The position numbers were made by a program, and so were the translations under genes. Of a stretch of DNA of 64,000 nt, positions 47,106-57,939 are shown in pieces. The notes under the pieces were generated by a model. The model had not been told where the DNA came from, did not search any database, and saw only the letters and a list, made by a program, of their open reading frames with translations. Origin of the DNA: Dicyema japonicum (Eukaryota > Dicyemida > Rhombozoa > Dicyemidae); assembly GCA_011109175.1 (NCBI GenBank), contig RDEW01000012.1:465693-529692 (forward strand). The letters run 5' to 3'. Positions within the stretch are counted from its first letter, which is position 1. Each line of letters starts with the position of its first letter.

Positions 47106-48480
47106 TGATCCAGAATGATGGCCCATCATAAATATAGTCTTCCGGTATATTGAATTATTCTGTAAAGCCTAGTTTCTGGAATTTCATAAATTGAACGAAG
47201 AAATCACTTTCAGTTGAATAAATCAAGTGGACAATCAGAATATTGCTGACAAATACAACAGAATTTTAGTGATGTCTCAGTCAAGAATAATACAACATTC
47301 TCACGAGGCATAAATATATATTTGAATGTTAATGAACAGTCGGCTCCACTACTCTTAAATCAGTCCACCCCCACTCCATTTGCTAAGAAAAACTCTAAAA
47401 AGTACAAAGCAATCAGAATTCCCGCTTTTTCAAACTCAATTTCACTGGACTTCAATCATTTCTTACAAATCAAAGAGAGATCTCAGTCCAAAGAAAATGT
47501 CCCTTCTTTCTGTTGGCAGACATTGTAGCATCTGTTTTGGATCTGTTAAATAAAAACCTACTAAACGAGACATTGAAGACCTATTCCTAGACCTTAAAGC
47601 AGTCAGCAAATTTGATTGGAACTACAACCGAATTGGTAACCTCAAAGTTCTCATAAAAATCCGACAAAAGATGAAGTCATATTATAATTCGATCACCAAA
47701 AAAGCTCTCTACAAGGAAGGACAGTGCTCATAGAGATACTTTCTGATGAAGACAAATTTCAATTGGATCACTCAGTTTGTTGAAATTGATTACTTTGAAG
47801 CTAAACTGATGTGTTTGTTCTTTATTGTCTACTATGATGATTCCGACACTAAGGTATTGCAGTAAAGTCTGAAACGATGAGGAACGTCCTTGGATCCCTA
47901 ATCAATTTTGAGAAACTCCCGGAACCTATAAAAGCAGTGGTTATCACCGAATTAGATAGTCCCGACTGTAAAAAACCAAAGGATCATTTGACTAGTGAAT
48001 TTTTTGAGTTATCGAGAACTTTGGAGACTCTTTGTATTTGTCCTTATTAGATTGACGGTCGAAAATATTTCCACGAATTTTCAAGAAATACAATTTTTGA
48101 CTAGAATTTTTATTATAAAAAAGAAAACAAGTAAAGTCTTTTAGTTAAGAAGCCAGGATTGCGTAGGCGTTACCTCTGATCATCGCCATTTCTACCCTCT
48201 GCCTCAACCAAAGTTCGTTGCGGGGCTCGCATCTCTTTGAAGCAAGCTTTCGTCCAATACTGGAGAGAAATGCTTCCAACTTGTCTCCCACGACCCCAGA
48301 AGTCTCAATCGCAATATTGAAATGTTATTTATCGCTGAGTGATCCGTACTTTCAAATTGTCCCAACCTCTGTCTTGTCTAACGCGTCTCCTGGCCGTGGG
48401 AATATGGAAACAAAAACATTTAATCTGTAAAAGATAAAGTCGTTTCATTAAAATGTCAATTTAACGACCAAAGAGTAATA
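47106..48480. other. Stretch with weak LINE-like sequence
   Basis: Short plus-strand ORFs (47322-47528, 48218-48430) show no clear motifs. They may be the worn 5' part of the LINE whose RT region follows. Confidence 0.3.
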
Positions 48481-48489
48481 CACTAATCC

Positions 48490-49640
48490 CGTACAATGAC
48501 AAAGATTCTATCACATCGTCGGATATTACTATTTGTTCACCATGGTGCACCTCTTATTTGCTGGTCGGCGGACTTGACTGGCTCTTTAATAGACTCGGTA
48601 ACTTACGAACCACAACCCCAGTTTGATTATGATAAACCGTTCTCCATCAACTCTGACAAAACATATGTTATGACGATTAATGACGACAGGATTTGATAAA
48701 TACGTTGATTCTTCCTTATTAACTTCCACCCTTATAATTTCAACTCCCTAGATGGGCCAGTCTATCACATTAATAAAGTGATTCTCGAGAGGAGAAATTT
48801 ATTTGTCAGAAAAAGAATCCTACAACTCTCGAAGAGGAAATACGATGCTAAAACAATCAAACTAAGGAATTACCGTAAACGTAAAACGCATCTAACAAGA
48901 GACTCAATTACCAGGATCCGAGGACTCAACGTGGAGATCTCCTAAAATGCAAAACGTTTACAAAGAAGGAAACTGCCCCGCATATCCACTGCCGTGAACA
49001 TAAATGGATCATTTTCAAAGATGTGGAAGATGTTGAGGAGCATTAAAAACGCTGACAGTAAGAATGAGGGAGACCTTGACTACCAGATAAATCTAAACAA
49101 ATTCATGAAAGATGTAGCATCGGAGATTTCTCGAAACTATATGTTATTCATCTAATCCTGAAGCCTGGGAAACCAAAGGAGGATCCTGGCTCCTACAGAC
49201 CCGTGTCGCTTGTGTCCAGACAAGAATCCTAGAAAGGCTGGTTATGGCACTCATTGACCCTTTCCTCCCAGACACAAGTTTTTAGCATAGGGCGAGCGAC
49301 TATCTCACACCGAAAATTTTTTAAAGATTCTAGAAAAATTAGTCATTGATACAATGAACAACATTAGTCAGTGATGCAATATCTGGTTCTGATGGCCCCT
49401 ACGGGGTAGAAGATCCTGAAATAGCTCTTCCTCGTCTTGGTCTTTAGGATACTGAAAATCCGACCTCACAATGAGTTTTAAGAAGTTCTTTATCCTATGT
49501 TAATGATTAGAAAGTGACACTAATGGTCAGGGAAACGCCTAGGTAATCGTTCCCCATTATCTCCTTTCTTATTCAATCTTATGACGAATGACCTACCAAA
49601 TCCACAAGATGACAACGACTGTTAGTGTATGGAAGACAGC
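48490..49640 (+). pseudogene. LINE linker and RT start, degraded
   Basis: A basic linker (RRNLFVRKRILQLSKRKYDA and SKMWKMLRSIKNADSKNEGD, 48790-49080) precedes ILKPGKPKEDPGSYRP (about 49150-49190), the first RT motif. FLFNLMTNDLPNPQ near 49570-49610 matches the S-P-x-L-F-N-L-x-x-x-D-L-P motif. The region between is shortened and full of stops, and the YADD box is missing. Confidence 0.6.
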
Positions 49641-49741
49641 CCTGCCATGTTTACCCGGAAAGTCAGAAGAACCGAGCTTGATAAATCCTTAAATGCGTCC
49701 ATGTTTGACCCTTTAATTAAACCCCGTGTAGTGTTACTAAC

Positions 49742-49821
49742 GTTTATATTATCAATGAGGATCTGCTTTAATCTCTTTGCTACTGACTTTCCTCCTTTTC
49801 CACCTTTACCCCGTCCAGATA
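49742..49821 (-). pseudogene. Histone H4 N-terminal-tail-like fragment
   Basis: The minus strand reads SGRGKGGKGGKSVAKR then L-K-Q-I-L-I-D-N-I, close to the start of histone H4 (tail SGRGKGGKG, then A-K-R-x-x-K-V-L-R-D-N-I). The codon before the serine is ATA rather than ATG, and after D-N-I the similarity stops, although the frame stays open to 49622. It looks like a retro- or fragment pseudogene. The larger minus-strand ORF (49927-49622) merely includes it. Confidence 0.5.
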
Positions 49822-50025
49822 TGATTGACACTTTATTAGGCAACAAAATAGTATGGGAAGTTAATTTTTCCTTTTCACCGCCTTGTGACAGAGTTTTCGG
49901 AACGCCTTTTTTTTTTTCCCTTGCCATGTCCTACATTCATTTGCGGGGAATCTCTTCTGGAACCTTGAAATCTGTTTATCCTTTCCGGCAATGGCGCTCT
50001 ATAAGACATCCCCAAAGAATACCGT

Positions 50026-50876
50026 ATTGTGCGGTGCCGGACCTCGCGGCACACTAATTCTCGCGGCACACTAATCGTAAAAAAAATCCACGACACACAT
50101 TAAAAAATAAAAAATTAAATTTTTAAGATGTGTAAAACTAAGTACAAAAATTGGTAATTTAATGCCCAAATTTTTATTAATAAAAAAATGAAATATTAAT
50201 TATTATTGTTTATGCATATATCATCAATATCAGGTCGAATGTGCCATTCCCGAAATATCCGTGGATTCATCAAGTTGTAATGAATACCGAGTTTCTTTAA
50301 TAGATAATGAGACATTATTTTCAATATTCTCCGACAAAGGACAAATCCGACGAGAAACAGTGTCATCTGACAAAGGTATCTTCATTATTTTTGTTCATGT
50401 TTATGACCAAACATAGTCTGAGCAATAATACGACAAGCAGGGATTATCAAGTTTTCGCCAATATTGTGAGGTTTTAGTTGTTTTGCTATCAATTCTGAGA
50501 TCAGGTATGAACATTTCAATGATTTCTTTGTGTTTACAAAAGTTTCACTGAACATCATTTGACTAGATCTACGATTCATAGTAAAAACTAAATAATACTT
50601 GTGTTGTTTTTTTCAAATGGATAAAATACATTGAAGTAAAAATGTCTCTTTAGTTTGCTAAGAACTATAGCATCATTTGCCAAGACTTCCATGCAAATTA
50701 GGCATTGAGGTAGTTTATTTTTATCTTTGCATATAAATCCAAATGACAAATAAGAATTTTTATAAGAACGACGAACTGATTCACCCATAAGCACGTTGAT
50801 GCGCACGTTATTAAAAAATTAATAAATAATGGTTAACCAATGTAAATGTGGCGGCACACCGTTTGACAACCTCTGC
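50026..50876 (-). mobile_element. hAT element (ZBED5/FAM200-like), decayed
   Basis: The right end is CAGAGGTTGTCAAACGGTGT on the minus strand (about 50876-50857), in the usual hAT style. Minus-strand transposase pieces are in order: 50806-50588 with SYLSFGFICKDKNKLPQCLI and C-M-E-V-L-A-N-D-A-I (BED-finger region), 50579-50385 with FVNTKKSLKCSYLISELIAK and NIGENLIIPACRIIAQTM, then SDDTVSRRICPLSENIE and an LQLDESTDI-like piece to about 50230. The DDE C-terminal half is missing. The left end has a tandem CTCGCGGCACACTAAT (50042 and 50060). Confidence 0.75.
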
Positions 50877-51007
50877 TCTAGGTACTACATTATTAGACTC
50901 CTTAGGGGAGTCAAAGACTTTTCAAGTCTGAGTCCTCTGCCTTCATACCAACGTATGATTTCATCAACAGCGCCTTGCTTCCTCCGATATGCCACATCTT
51001 GTCTCCA

Positions 51008-51660
51008 CTAGTAATCCCAGAGTACTATGTCATCAACATAGACAACCATCTCTATCCTCACATTGGCTGGGTGTGGAAGCGTCAACAAATATACGTTGAA
51101 AAAGGTTGGGCTCATTACTGACCCCCGGTTAAATCTAAACAAACTAGATCGACAACCTTTATTCCTCACGTAGTTCATCCGGTCCTCTAAGAAGCTGGAA
51201 ATCCAACTTCTCAGCTCCAAGGGAATTCCTGCCTCGACCAGGGCGCATCGGAGGCCGTCGTGCCAGACCGAGTCGAACGCCCTTACATCAAGAAACAGTG
51301 CTACTGTGCACTTGTTTATTTTTCTCTGGTCGCGGATATGAGAGGTCAACCTCTAAAGGCAATCACCAGAGGATCGCCCCTCAGGAATCCCATCTGAAGG
51401 TCTGAGAGGGTGGCTTTTATTATGCATTCCTAGGGTACCTCTTTTGTATCACTCTCTCTAAGATTTTAGCGACGGCAGGCAACCGACTAATAGAGCGATA
51501 GCTACTAGGATCTTCCGGAGGTTTTCCTGGTTTCCTTACAAAACCAGTTCCACCTTCTTCTAACGCCTAGGAACGTGTCCCAACCTGAAGCTACCGTTAT
51601 AAAGCCTTACTAATCCTTTCAGTAGACTTACCGGGGTATGCTTGAAGTTAAGACCAGGAA
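51008..51660 (-). pseudogene. LINE RT fragment
   Basis: 51349-51008 is open for 113 codons: VALFLDVRAFDSVWHDGLR, GIPLELRSWISSFLEDR, RGSVMSPTFFNVYLLTLPHP and MVVYVDDIVLW. These are Jockey/CR1-like RT motifs A to C. The upstream portion to 51660 has worn earlier motifs (F-V-R-K-P-G-K-P-P-E-D-P-S-S-Y-R in broken frame). The C-terminal half is absent. Confidence 0.75.
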
Positions 51661-51683
51661 AAGATGCGAAGACAGCTGAGGGA

Positions 51684-51780
51684 GCCCAGGATCACCTGAA
51701 TTTTCTCATTCAGAATATGAAGGTGGTTTTTTTAACCCAAGACCACGGTAAAACCAAACTAATTATCACGTGATCCCGAT
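51684..51780 (-). repeat. Repeat S4 copy
   Basis: Reverse-orientation copy with GGATCACCTGAATTTTCTC and ACCGTGGTCTTGGGTT (minus strand), shared with 34700-34770. Confidence 0.5.
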
Positions 51781-51789
51781 GCATTCTAA

Positions 51790-51965
51790 CAGAGACCTCA
51801 CCTTTGCCCGGTGTTCTTCCTTGGTGCCTGCGCATTAAAGTACTGGACGGCTGCCTGAATTTTCAGGGCCACCTTCTTGTGATCTGGAGTCTAGTCTCAT
51901 AAGGGCCTCCAGAGGCGTAGGTCCGGTTCGGTGATCTTCACAAATCCAACGCTAATAAATATAAT
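51790..51965 (+). repeat. Repeat R3 copy
   Basis: Shares GCCCGGTGTTCTTCCTTGGT, GATCTGGAGTCTAGTCTCA and GGTCCGGTTCGGTGATCTTC with 28683-28850, and ends in a TAATAAATATAATAATAAT tail, as a retroposon 3' end would. Confidence 0.65.
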
Positions 51966-52012
51966 AATAATATTCGCACTTTCCGATGGAGCCATATCAG
52001 TTATTACTCCCT

Positions 52013-52283
52013 CCAGGCGGAACACACACTTTATTTTAAGCAAAGAACAGTTATAGCTAATCGAAGGAGGGTCAGTGAATGCTCTTCAATTTTTGTTTTC
52101 TTTTTCTTGGGTGTATGTTCTTTATAGACAATGCGGTTCCGCAGTGAAGTTCGCTGATGACGGCGTCACTGGTCAAGCCAAAGCATATTGATGCGTGGAA
52201 CCTTCAACTGAAATGTTCAGTATCGGGATTCGAACAAGCGACCTTCAGGCCTCTTGCCCGGCAACCGTCACACTGCGCCAGAA
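52013..52283 (-). repeat. SINE S2 copy, diverged, antisense
   Basis: Tail at left (GGCGGAACACACACTTTATT), body ATTCGCTGATGACGGCGTCA-like and TTGATGCGTGGAACCTTCAA, and tRNA-like head at right with a B-box-like GATTCGAACAAGCGACC. The head differs from other S2 copies (GCCCGGCAACCG, CACTGCGCCA), suggesting a different tRNA-like ancestor or subfamily. Confidence 0.6.
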
Positions 52284-53214
52284 CAAATAAACCAGACCAG
52301 TATATTCTATGTTGTCGTGTGAACAAAAAATACTGGATTTAAAAACCGGGCATCTTTTCGTGATGTTGTAATATAGTTGCCAAATCCAAATCTGTCATTC
52401 CATTTGTCTTTCTTTCTCGGTGGGCCTGGAGTTAATAAATAATGATAACTTCAAATCTGTTCACCATTTTAGGATTTGCACCAGGGTAATACAAGACTGC
52501 TCACCCATCAATATATTCGACTCATCCGTCATCTCTTTTGCTAAGGAAGTCAATCTTCCATGAAATCTTCAGGTTTTTTGACTTGATTGTGATCTTTTGA
52601 AATAGTCATCTGGTTGGTCTCCTACATATTTGATACTCATTTTTGACATACAAAGCAATTTTTCAAGAAAAGGTATATTTGTCCACTCCTTACCAACCTC
52701 CACGAATAGCGAAACTTTATACTCTTAAAGGGAATCTCAGCAAAACCATCAATTCTTCGCGTCTCAGGTAATTGGGTGGCATGTAGACTTAGTGGGAAGT
52801 GTCATTGACACGGGGATCCTCTCTTGAGCCCCCATAAGCACGTAATGGGCGAGAGAAATGTCAAATAGAGTGGCCGTTTATCTATATTAGTGACTCCAGA
52901 GATGTTGGTGCTGGGCATTTCTTTCCAAAAATCTACCTTTTATCTTCATAGAATGTGTTCAATGAGCCTCAAGAAGCCTATGAATAGAAGATGCATGGTT
53001 ATACGTATTGCTTGTATATACAATCGAAGACCGGATTACCGTTATGTGGTTCACCGTATAGATTTGTATTCAGGGAATAAAGGAGTAGGGATATTTGGAT
53101 GTCAAAGCCGAAAATCTTTTTTGTAAAGTAGCTAAAATACTATCATTTTTGTTTTATATGAAATTTACTAATAAATTAATAATAAAAAATATTTAAATCA
53201 AATAACGTGGTTGG
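52284..53214. other. Stretch before RPL37A
   Basis: CTCGGTGGGCCTGGAGTTAATAAATAA near 52418 (20-base core GGCCTGGAGTTAATAAATAA) is another LINE/S1-type tail. ORF 52890-53126 has no recognised motif. The RPL37A promoter presumably lies in the final 100 AT-rich bases. Confidence 0.35.
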
Positions 53215-53537
53215 ATGGTTTGTTGTTGCACTAATTTGTAGGGAAAAACAAAGAAGGTTGGTATTTGCGGGAAGTATGGCGTCCGTTATGGTTCATCTCT
53301 GAGAAAATCCATTAAAAAGATTGAGATTTCTCAGCACGCTAAATATCCTTGCCCATTCTGTGGCAAAGAAGCAGTGAAACGTAAGGCTGTCGGAATATGG
53401 AAATGCAGAAAGTGTAAGAGGATGATTGCTGGTGGAGCCTGGAGCTTAACGTATATCATAATATTCAATATAGGACTGCCTCTGGTGTGACTGTCAGGAG
53501 TACTATCAGACGCCTTAGGGAACTACACGTTGACTAA
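53215..53537 (+). CDS. RPL37A: 60S ribosomal protein L37a
   Basis: Zinc-ribbon protein of the large ribosomal subunit (eL43 family). Exon 1 is only the ATG (53215-53217). A 24-nt intron (53218-53241, with CTAATTTGTAG at its end) is followed by exon 2 (53242-53450), a 23-nt intron (53451-53473, GTATAT...TATAG), and exon 3 (53474-53537). The product is 91 residues, matching the family's 92. It starts M then [20 protein letters not shown] and includes [53 protein letters not shown]. The zinc ligands CPFC and CRKC are both present. Without the second splice the frame hits a TGA, so the intron is required. Intact and surely functional by sequence. Confidence 0.95.
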
Positions 53538-54090
53538 CTATTCTGTTATTATTTTATTCCTTTTGTGATTTTTTCATTTTTTAGAATATATATTACTGCG
53601 TCTATTCTATCAGTTGGTTAAGGCATCAGTATTGACTCCTGGGGTATTGGGAGTTTACTTGCGTGCAGAGGAATGCATTATTTGGTTGACCATTGCTTAT
53701 GAGTTTGTTATTTGGTGCTTAAACAGTAAAAATTATGCAGTGTGATCTTACATAAATGTCCTTATTATTAGTTGGTGTCTTAATTAGCAAGGATCGGTAC
53801 TTTTGGTGGCTATGAAAAGAGGAGACTCATTTGTGTTCAAGTCCGTGTAATTTTTTGAATCCAATCGAGAGTTGTCCTAATAATGACAGTTCATCCCCCT
53901 TTTCATTATACAATCACCTCTTCACGTTTGATAACTCAATGATCCTCTTCACGTGTATATGCTAACACTACTCGACATGACTACGATAGTTATTTCCATA
54001 AACCTAAAGCAGTCTGATCAGCTAAATGGAAAAACCCGCTCATTCAAACAAAAATAAAATTTTATTAAAATTAAATAAAACAGACTAAAG
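53538..54090. other. Intergenic between RPL37A and the DMAC2L-like gene
   Basis: No gene seen. The two genes converge, so this stretch holds both 3' ends. Confidence 0.45.
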
Positions 54091-54826
54091 TCAGTCTCCA
54101 ACTGTTTGGGGGGAGGACTGCAATCCCTGGATAAAACAGCCAGGCAGAGCATCCTCCAACAAAAGCGCTATTAAATCATTATTCTCGACTCCCCATATTA
54201 CTGGCACGAGTCTCTTCAATTTCCAAAACTAAGCGAATCGCTTACTTGAAACAGTGGAGAGTGGCCAATCCGTTCTCGCTCACAGAGGGACACCCACTGA
54301 CATCCAAGTACTCCAATGTGTTGCTAAATGAGGACAATCTGTCCAAAACAAAGTCGTCCACATGCTCACAGTTACTTATGTCAAGATACAAAAGATTTTG
54401 TACTTTTTCTACCATAAAAAGACACAAAACCTATATATTCAAGCAAGTCATAGAAGAACATGGTCTTTGAGGCATTGATGGCTTCAATCTTTAAATGAGG
54501 GACATAAAAGGTTGGGAGAGACTCCTCTCTGATAATCCAACTTTGATTATTCATTGGAACAACCGAGATTGGTCGTGAAACTTTACTGCACCTTTGTAAC
54601 GAAGAATAATATTTGCAGAGGCAATCTCATCCCCGTATATGAGTTTCCTCTCACATCGCTTCCTATTTAATGAGGGAATAAAGCACCTGAACCGAGCTTT
54701 ATAGTGTTCAGTGAGGGAGTTGCTTACCATTTCACTGAATATTTCATAATTTGATATATTCCACAGATACTTCATAAAATGCCGAATTCCACGGCGTTGA
54801 GTCCGTACAAGATTTCCCACAAACAT
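54091..54826 (-). CDS. DMAC2L/ATP5S-like LRR mitochondrial protein
   Basis: Related to the DMAC2/DMAC2L (ATP synthase coupling factor s) family of mitochondrial leucine-rich proteins used in respiratory-complex assembly. Minus-strand order: 54826-54551 with GDEIASANIILRYKGAVKFH (family: D-R-x-A-S-E-W-L-L-R-x-G-A-x-V-R), then NQSWIIREESLP and LKIEAINASKTM. A 22-nt GT...AG intron (54430-54409) follows, then EKVQNLLYLDISNCEHVDDF, NTLEYLDVSGCPSVSENGLA and TLHCF, which are LRR turns. After a doubtful 17-nt intron (54245-54229) comes KLKRLVPVIWGVENNDLI to a stop at 54091. Two places need one extra base: after R-L-F (about 54552) and at the start of the last exon. The basic N-terminus (RTQRRGIRHFMKYLW) could serve as a targeting signal. 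Confidence 0.65.
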
Positions 54827-54925
54827 TGAGATAATTTAAAAATTTACTTATTTTAATGATATTTTATTTTATATTTATTTATTTATAACCTTGTGTTATG
54901 TTAATTCGTGACACTACAAGCAATT

Positions 54926-55082
54926 CAACCACTCCACTGAGGGGTTTTCACAACTGCAAGTATGGACGTCTTTTACCCTTTATGTTGATTCCGGATGGAC
55001 TCTGTTTCTGGAAACTGGATACACTTAATTAGTTGTTTACCTTAACTTCTTTCTCGGTGTACCTGGGTTAATAAATTATAAT
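54926..55082 (+). repeat. SINE S1, 3' half
   Basis: ACCACTCCACTGAGGGGTTT, TTCCGGATGGACTCTGTTTC and GGATACACTTAATTAGTTG, ending TGGGTTAATAAATTATAATA. 5'-truncated. Confidence 0.75.
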
Positions 55083-55655
55083 AACCACTGGACTAGTTTA
55101 TACCTATAACAACGGTCCTTGGTTAGAAGTTATCATAGATACTTGATTGAATTCCTCTTCCTATTCTCAGACAATGTTAGAAACTATGAGGGAACTATCG
55201 ACGGCTTAGAAGATATCAATAATTTAAAATGAATTGAAAATTATATTTTAGGCGCCAAAATAAGGTCTGATGACATGGGAGTGATTCCAGGTTAGCAAAA
55301 ATCATAAGTTTTTATAATAGTGTACCAATATTATAAAAATTTTGACTATTTTTCTGTGTTATATTTGTGAGTATCCCAATCAGCAAATCCCGACACCAGG
55401 GATTTGGTAGGCATCCCACCAACAACCACTATCCTCCATCCATGCCGGGCGAAAGCAATCCAGGCGGCGTTGGTCGGGGTTTTTCCTGATTTCCAAAAAA
55501 TGTGAAGTGATTGCTATTTCGTCCAAAACCTTTGAGAAAATTCATATGTTGGGGAGGAAGGGCCAACCTGTTAGGGCTTCTGAGAAAGCCTTTTCGAAGA
55601 TCTTGAAGTGTTGAATAAATCTCAAAAGATATGAAACACATGTAACAGGGAACGT
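55083..55655. other. Stretch with no confident gene
   Basis: A minus-strand ORF (55641-55429) has no family signal. A start for the next candidate lies at 55657. Confidence 0.35.
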
Positions 55656-55656
55656 A

Positions 55657-56179
55657 ATGTCGGCCACAGATCTGAGGCTGAAGACCTTCCAGTCGTTGGG
55701 AGTTTGCACTGTGAATGGAAGACCTCCGACTGTAGCGTCATCCAGACATCATACAATGAACTGGTTTATGGCGAAGACTCAGGTCTGGTCGAGGTGGGAA
55801 GGGGTTATATAAATCTAAATCACAAGTTTGTCCGGGAAATCAGCTGCTTGAGCTTTGATGATGGACGAGATAGATTATCCAGGTGCTTGTGGCCTGCCGA
55901 GAACATATGGGCAAATAGAAAAAAACATAACACCACTGTCGATCTCCAGATGACACGAGGGTGTCATTAATAAACTGGTAAGGCAGGAAGTTGTCCGATC
56001 TGCACCCCCTGGGAACACTTGGTACTGGAGTAATGTTTCTTGACTTCTGTATGTGGGTGATAAAGATCAGACCGTTCATCTCCGTGAAAAAAGTAAAGAC
56101 CAAGAGGGGAGTGGATTTCAAGTTTGCGGGGTTTGTCCTTTTAATGGAGAATAGATTTCAGTGGAACGACAAGTGTTGA
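55657..56179 (+). CDS. Candidate mini-intron gene, unrecognised
   Basis: From ATG 55657 the frame reads MSATDLRLKTFQSLG. A one-base shift then leads into 55704-55870: CEWKTSDCSVIQTSYNELVY, VEVGRGYINLNHKFVREISC and LSFDDGRDRLSR. This looks like true protein but matches no family I know. 55991-56179 continues with LGTLGTGVMFLDFCMWVIKI, VKKVKTKRGVDFKFAGFVLL and MENRFQWNDKC. Intron borders between the blocks (55870-55990) are not settled. An antisense ORF over 55840-56121 is an alternative. Confidence 0.3.
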
Positions 56180-56189
56180 ATTTTTTCGT

Positions 56190-56262
56190 ATCCAACATCT
56201 TTTTTTAACCCAAGAACATCAATGGTTAATTTAACTACTAAATTAATCAAGTGATCACTAGG
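56190..56262 (-). repeat. Repeat S4-like tail
   Basis: AACCCAAGAACATCAATGGT and ATTAATCAAGTGATCACTAG resemble the S4 copies at 51.7 and 34.7 kb. Confidence 0.3.
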
Positions 56263-56356
56263 ACGATTTTTATTTTCACTTTATAAATCGGAAATTTTGA
56301 CCTAAAAATTGACTTTATTATTATTAAAAAGCACTCCCGAGAAAACATAAAATAAG

Positions 56357-56753
56357 TTAAGTTTCTCTTGTGCCGTATTCCGAATCATCCTCCGTTAGCT
56401 TCGACCATGATCTTCTGTTGCGCACTAGTTCTCCTGGGTAGTCCAGGTCGTCCGCCATTTCCATTATAATATCAGACAATGTCCACACTTTTGTAACTAG
56501 TGAATCAGGTCCTGATGGACTGCAAATTCGAGACCATAATGTCGGCAAGCCGACGGGAGAATAAAAGGTGGAATTTTCCAAACAGTTTTGTACGTTGTAG
56601 GGTCGTTTTTGTCTCTTGTAGACAGCAGACCGAGACGTCATATTTGGTTAGATCGTATACCAGTTGGTGTTTCTTGTAAGGTCGTTTAAGTCCTCTGCAA
56701 TTGAAAGATCCCAGAGTGAACGGAAAAGTCAGTAAGGAATACGAATAAGACAT
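56357..56753 (-). pseudogene. LINE endonuclease N-terminal fragment
   Basis: 56753-56505 encodes LGSFNCRGLKRPYKKHQLVY and KYDVSVCCLQETKTTLQRTK, the first motifs (N-C-R-G-L; L-Q-E-T-K) of a LINE endonuclease. The overlapping frame to 56357 continues it out of frame. Later domains are missing. Confidence 0.65.
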
Positions 56754-56759
56754 AGTGCA

Positions 56760-57534
56760 ATATAGGTGGTCGTCACCACCTCGACCTAAAAATTGACTTT
56801 AAAAGTTCAAAATTTTGACCTTTTTTGACTTTATGATAAATTTATTTACAAAAAAATTTTTAATACAAAAAAACTAATCAAAATCTTTATTAAAATACAG
56901 AATAATGTAATTCAAAACGTTTTAGGGTTTAAAATTTCTGTCTTTAGATAGTAATTTTTTTAAGATGACTTCTCTCAATGATGTGGAAGGACACTTTTTT
57001 CAGATAGCTGTATTTGTTTTTCCACTTTTGTGATAGAAAGCACTTGATTAACAAATAATCTTGATTCCAGTACTTCCCGATTCCACATAAATCGTCTCCG
57101 AAATGCAATTTCTGAATGTTTTCAACAGCGTCTAGCGATCTATCGCAAAATCCCTTAGAACATTGTCAATTATCTGACAGATAATCGAAGAGTTAGTCGT
57201 AGAAGACAATAGCGACAAGATATTAAAATATTTTCATGGGGAAGTTATAAATGTCCTACACAAATTCCAAAAAAATTTCTTTGTGAGTTGATAGAAAATT
57301 CATTAGGATATTTCTAACAACTGACTTAATCTTTTCAGTGTCATTCTTGATTGAACACAGCAGTAAATAATGATAATTGATTCCACGCTAATATTTTATT
57401 TAAAAAACTCGAAAAAATAAAATAATAAAAATCAATAAAAAAGCTTCCAGAGATACCTTCAACATATTGGAAAAGGACATGTGTGTTATGATTCAATAAT
57501 TAATTTTGCGCATATTTAACGATTTAATAATTAA
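56760..57534. other. Gene-free AT-rich stretch
   Basis: Nothing recognised. Confidence 0.4.
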
Positions 57535-57543
57535 TTGTTTTTG

Positions 57544-57744
57544 ATGGCTTTAGGTATTATGGTTTTCGCGAAAGTTCTTAATATTTCCGTTGGAGTAGGA
57601 AAAGCTATTGGACACCAAGCGATCGACTCCCTTTCTCTTACAGACATAGTGGGAAGTGTGGTAAACGAGCCGCAGAAAGGAAAGAAGCAGGAAAGGCTCC
57701 TGACTGGTTCACATTCCGTGTTATCGTTGTTGAGAAAACTGTAA
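57544..57744 (+). CDS. Small candidate CDS, unrecognised
   Basis: From ATG 57544 the frame reads MALGIMVFAKVLNISVGVGK, then A-I-G-H-Q-A-I-D-S-L-S-L-T-D-I-V-G-S and a basic PQKGKKQERLL segment ending at a TAA. Codon use looks protein-like and G+C is higher than nearby. There is no family match. GTATTATGG at 57555 and GTTCTTAATATT nearby could alternatively be splice sites of a longer mini-intron gene. Confidence 0.3.
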   Translation: MALGIMVFAKVLNISVGVGKAIGHQAIDSLSLTDIVGSVVNEPQKGKKQERLLTGSHSVLSLLRKL

Positions 57745-57939
57745 ACATAACCTGTCTTTTCTCAAAAAACTTTACGCTTTGCTAGAGTCAGGACCATCCA
57801 TGAAACCTATTGACTCCTCCAGTTGATCTCCTTTGCTGCTATAAGTAAATGGGGATTAATAGTAATAAATGTAATTTACAAATATTATTAAGTTAAGAAC
57901 AAGTATTTACTTAATTTGAAAGTTTTCCACGAGCCATTG
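57745..57939. other. Short intergenic stretch
   Basis: AT-rich; holds the 3' end of the following minus-strand gene. Confidence 0.4.

Noticed and set aside
49629-50057. 142-codon plus-strand ORF
   Set aside because: No family signal; it is antisense to the H4-like segment and runs into a hAT terminus.
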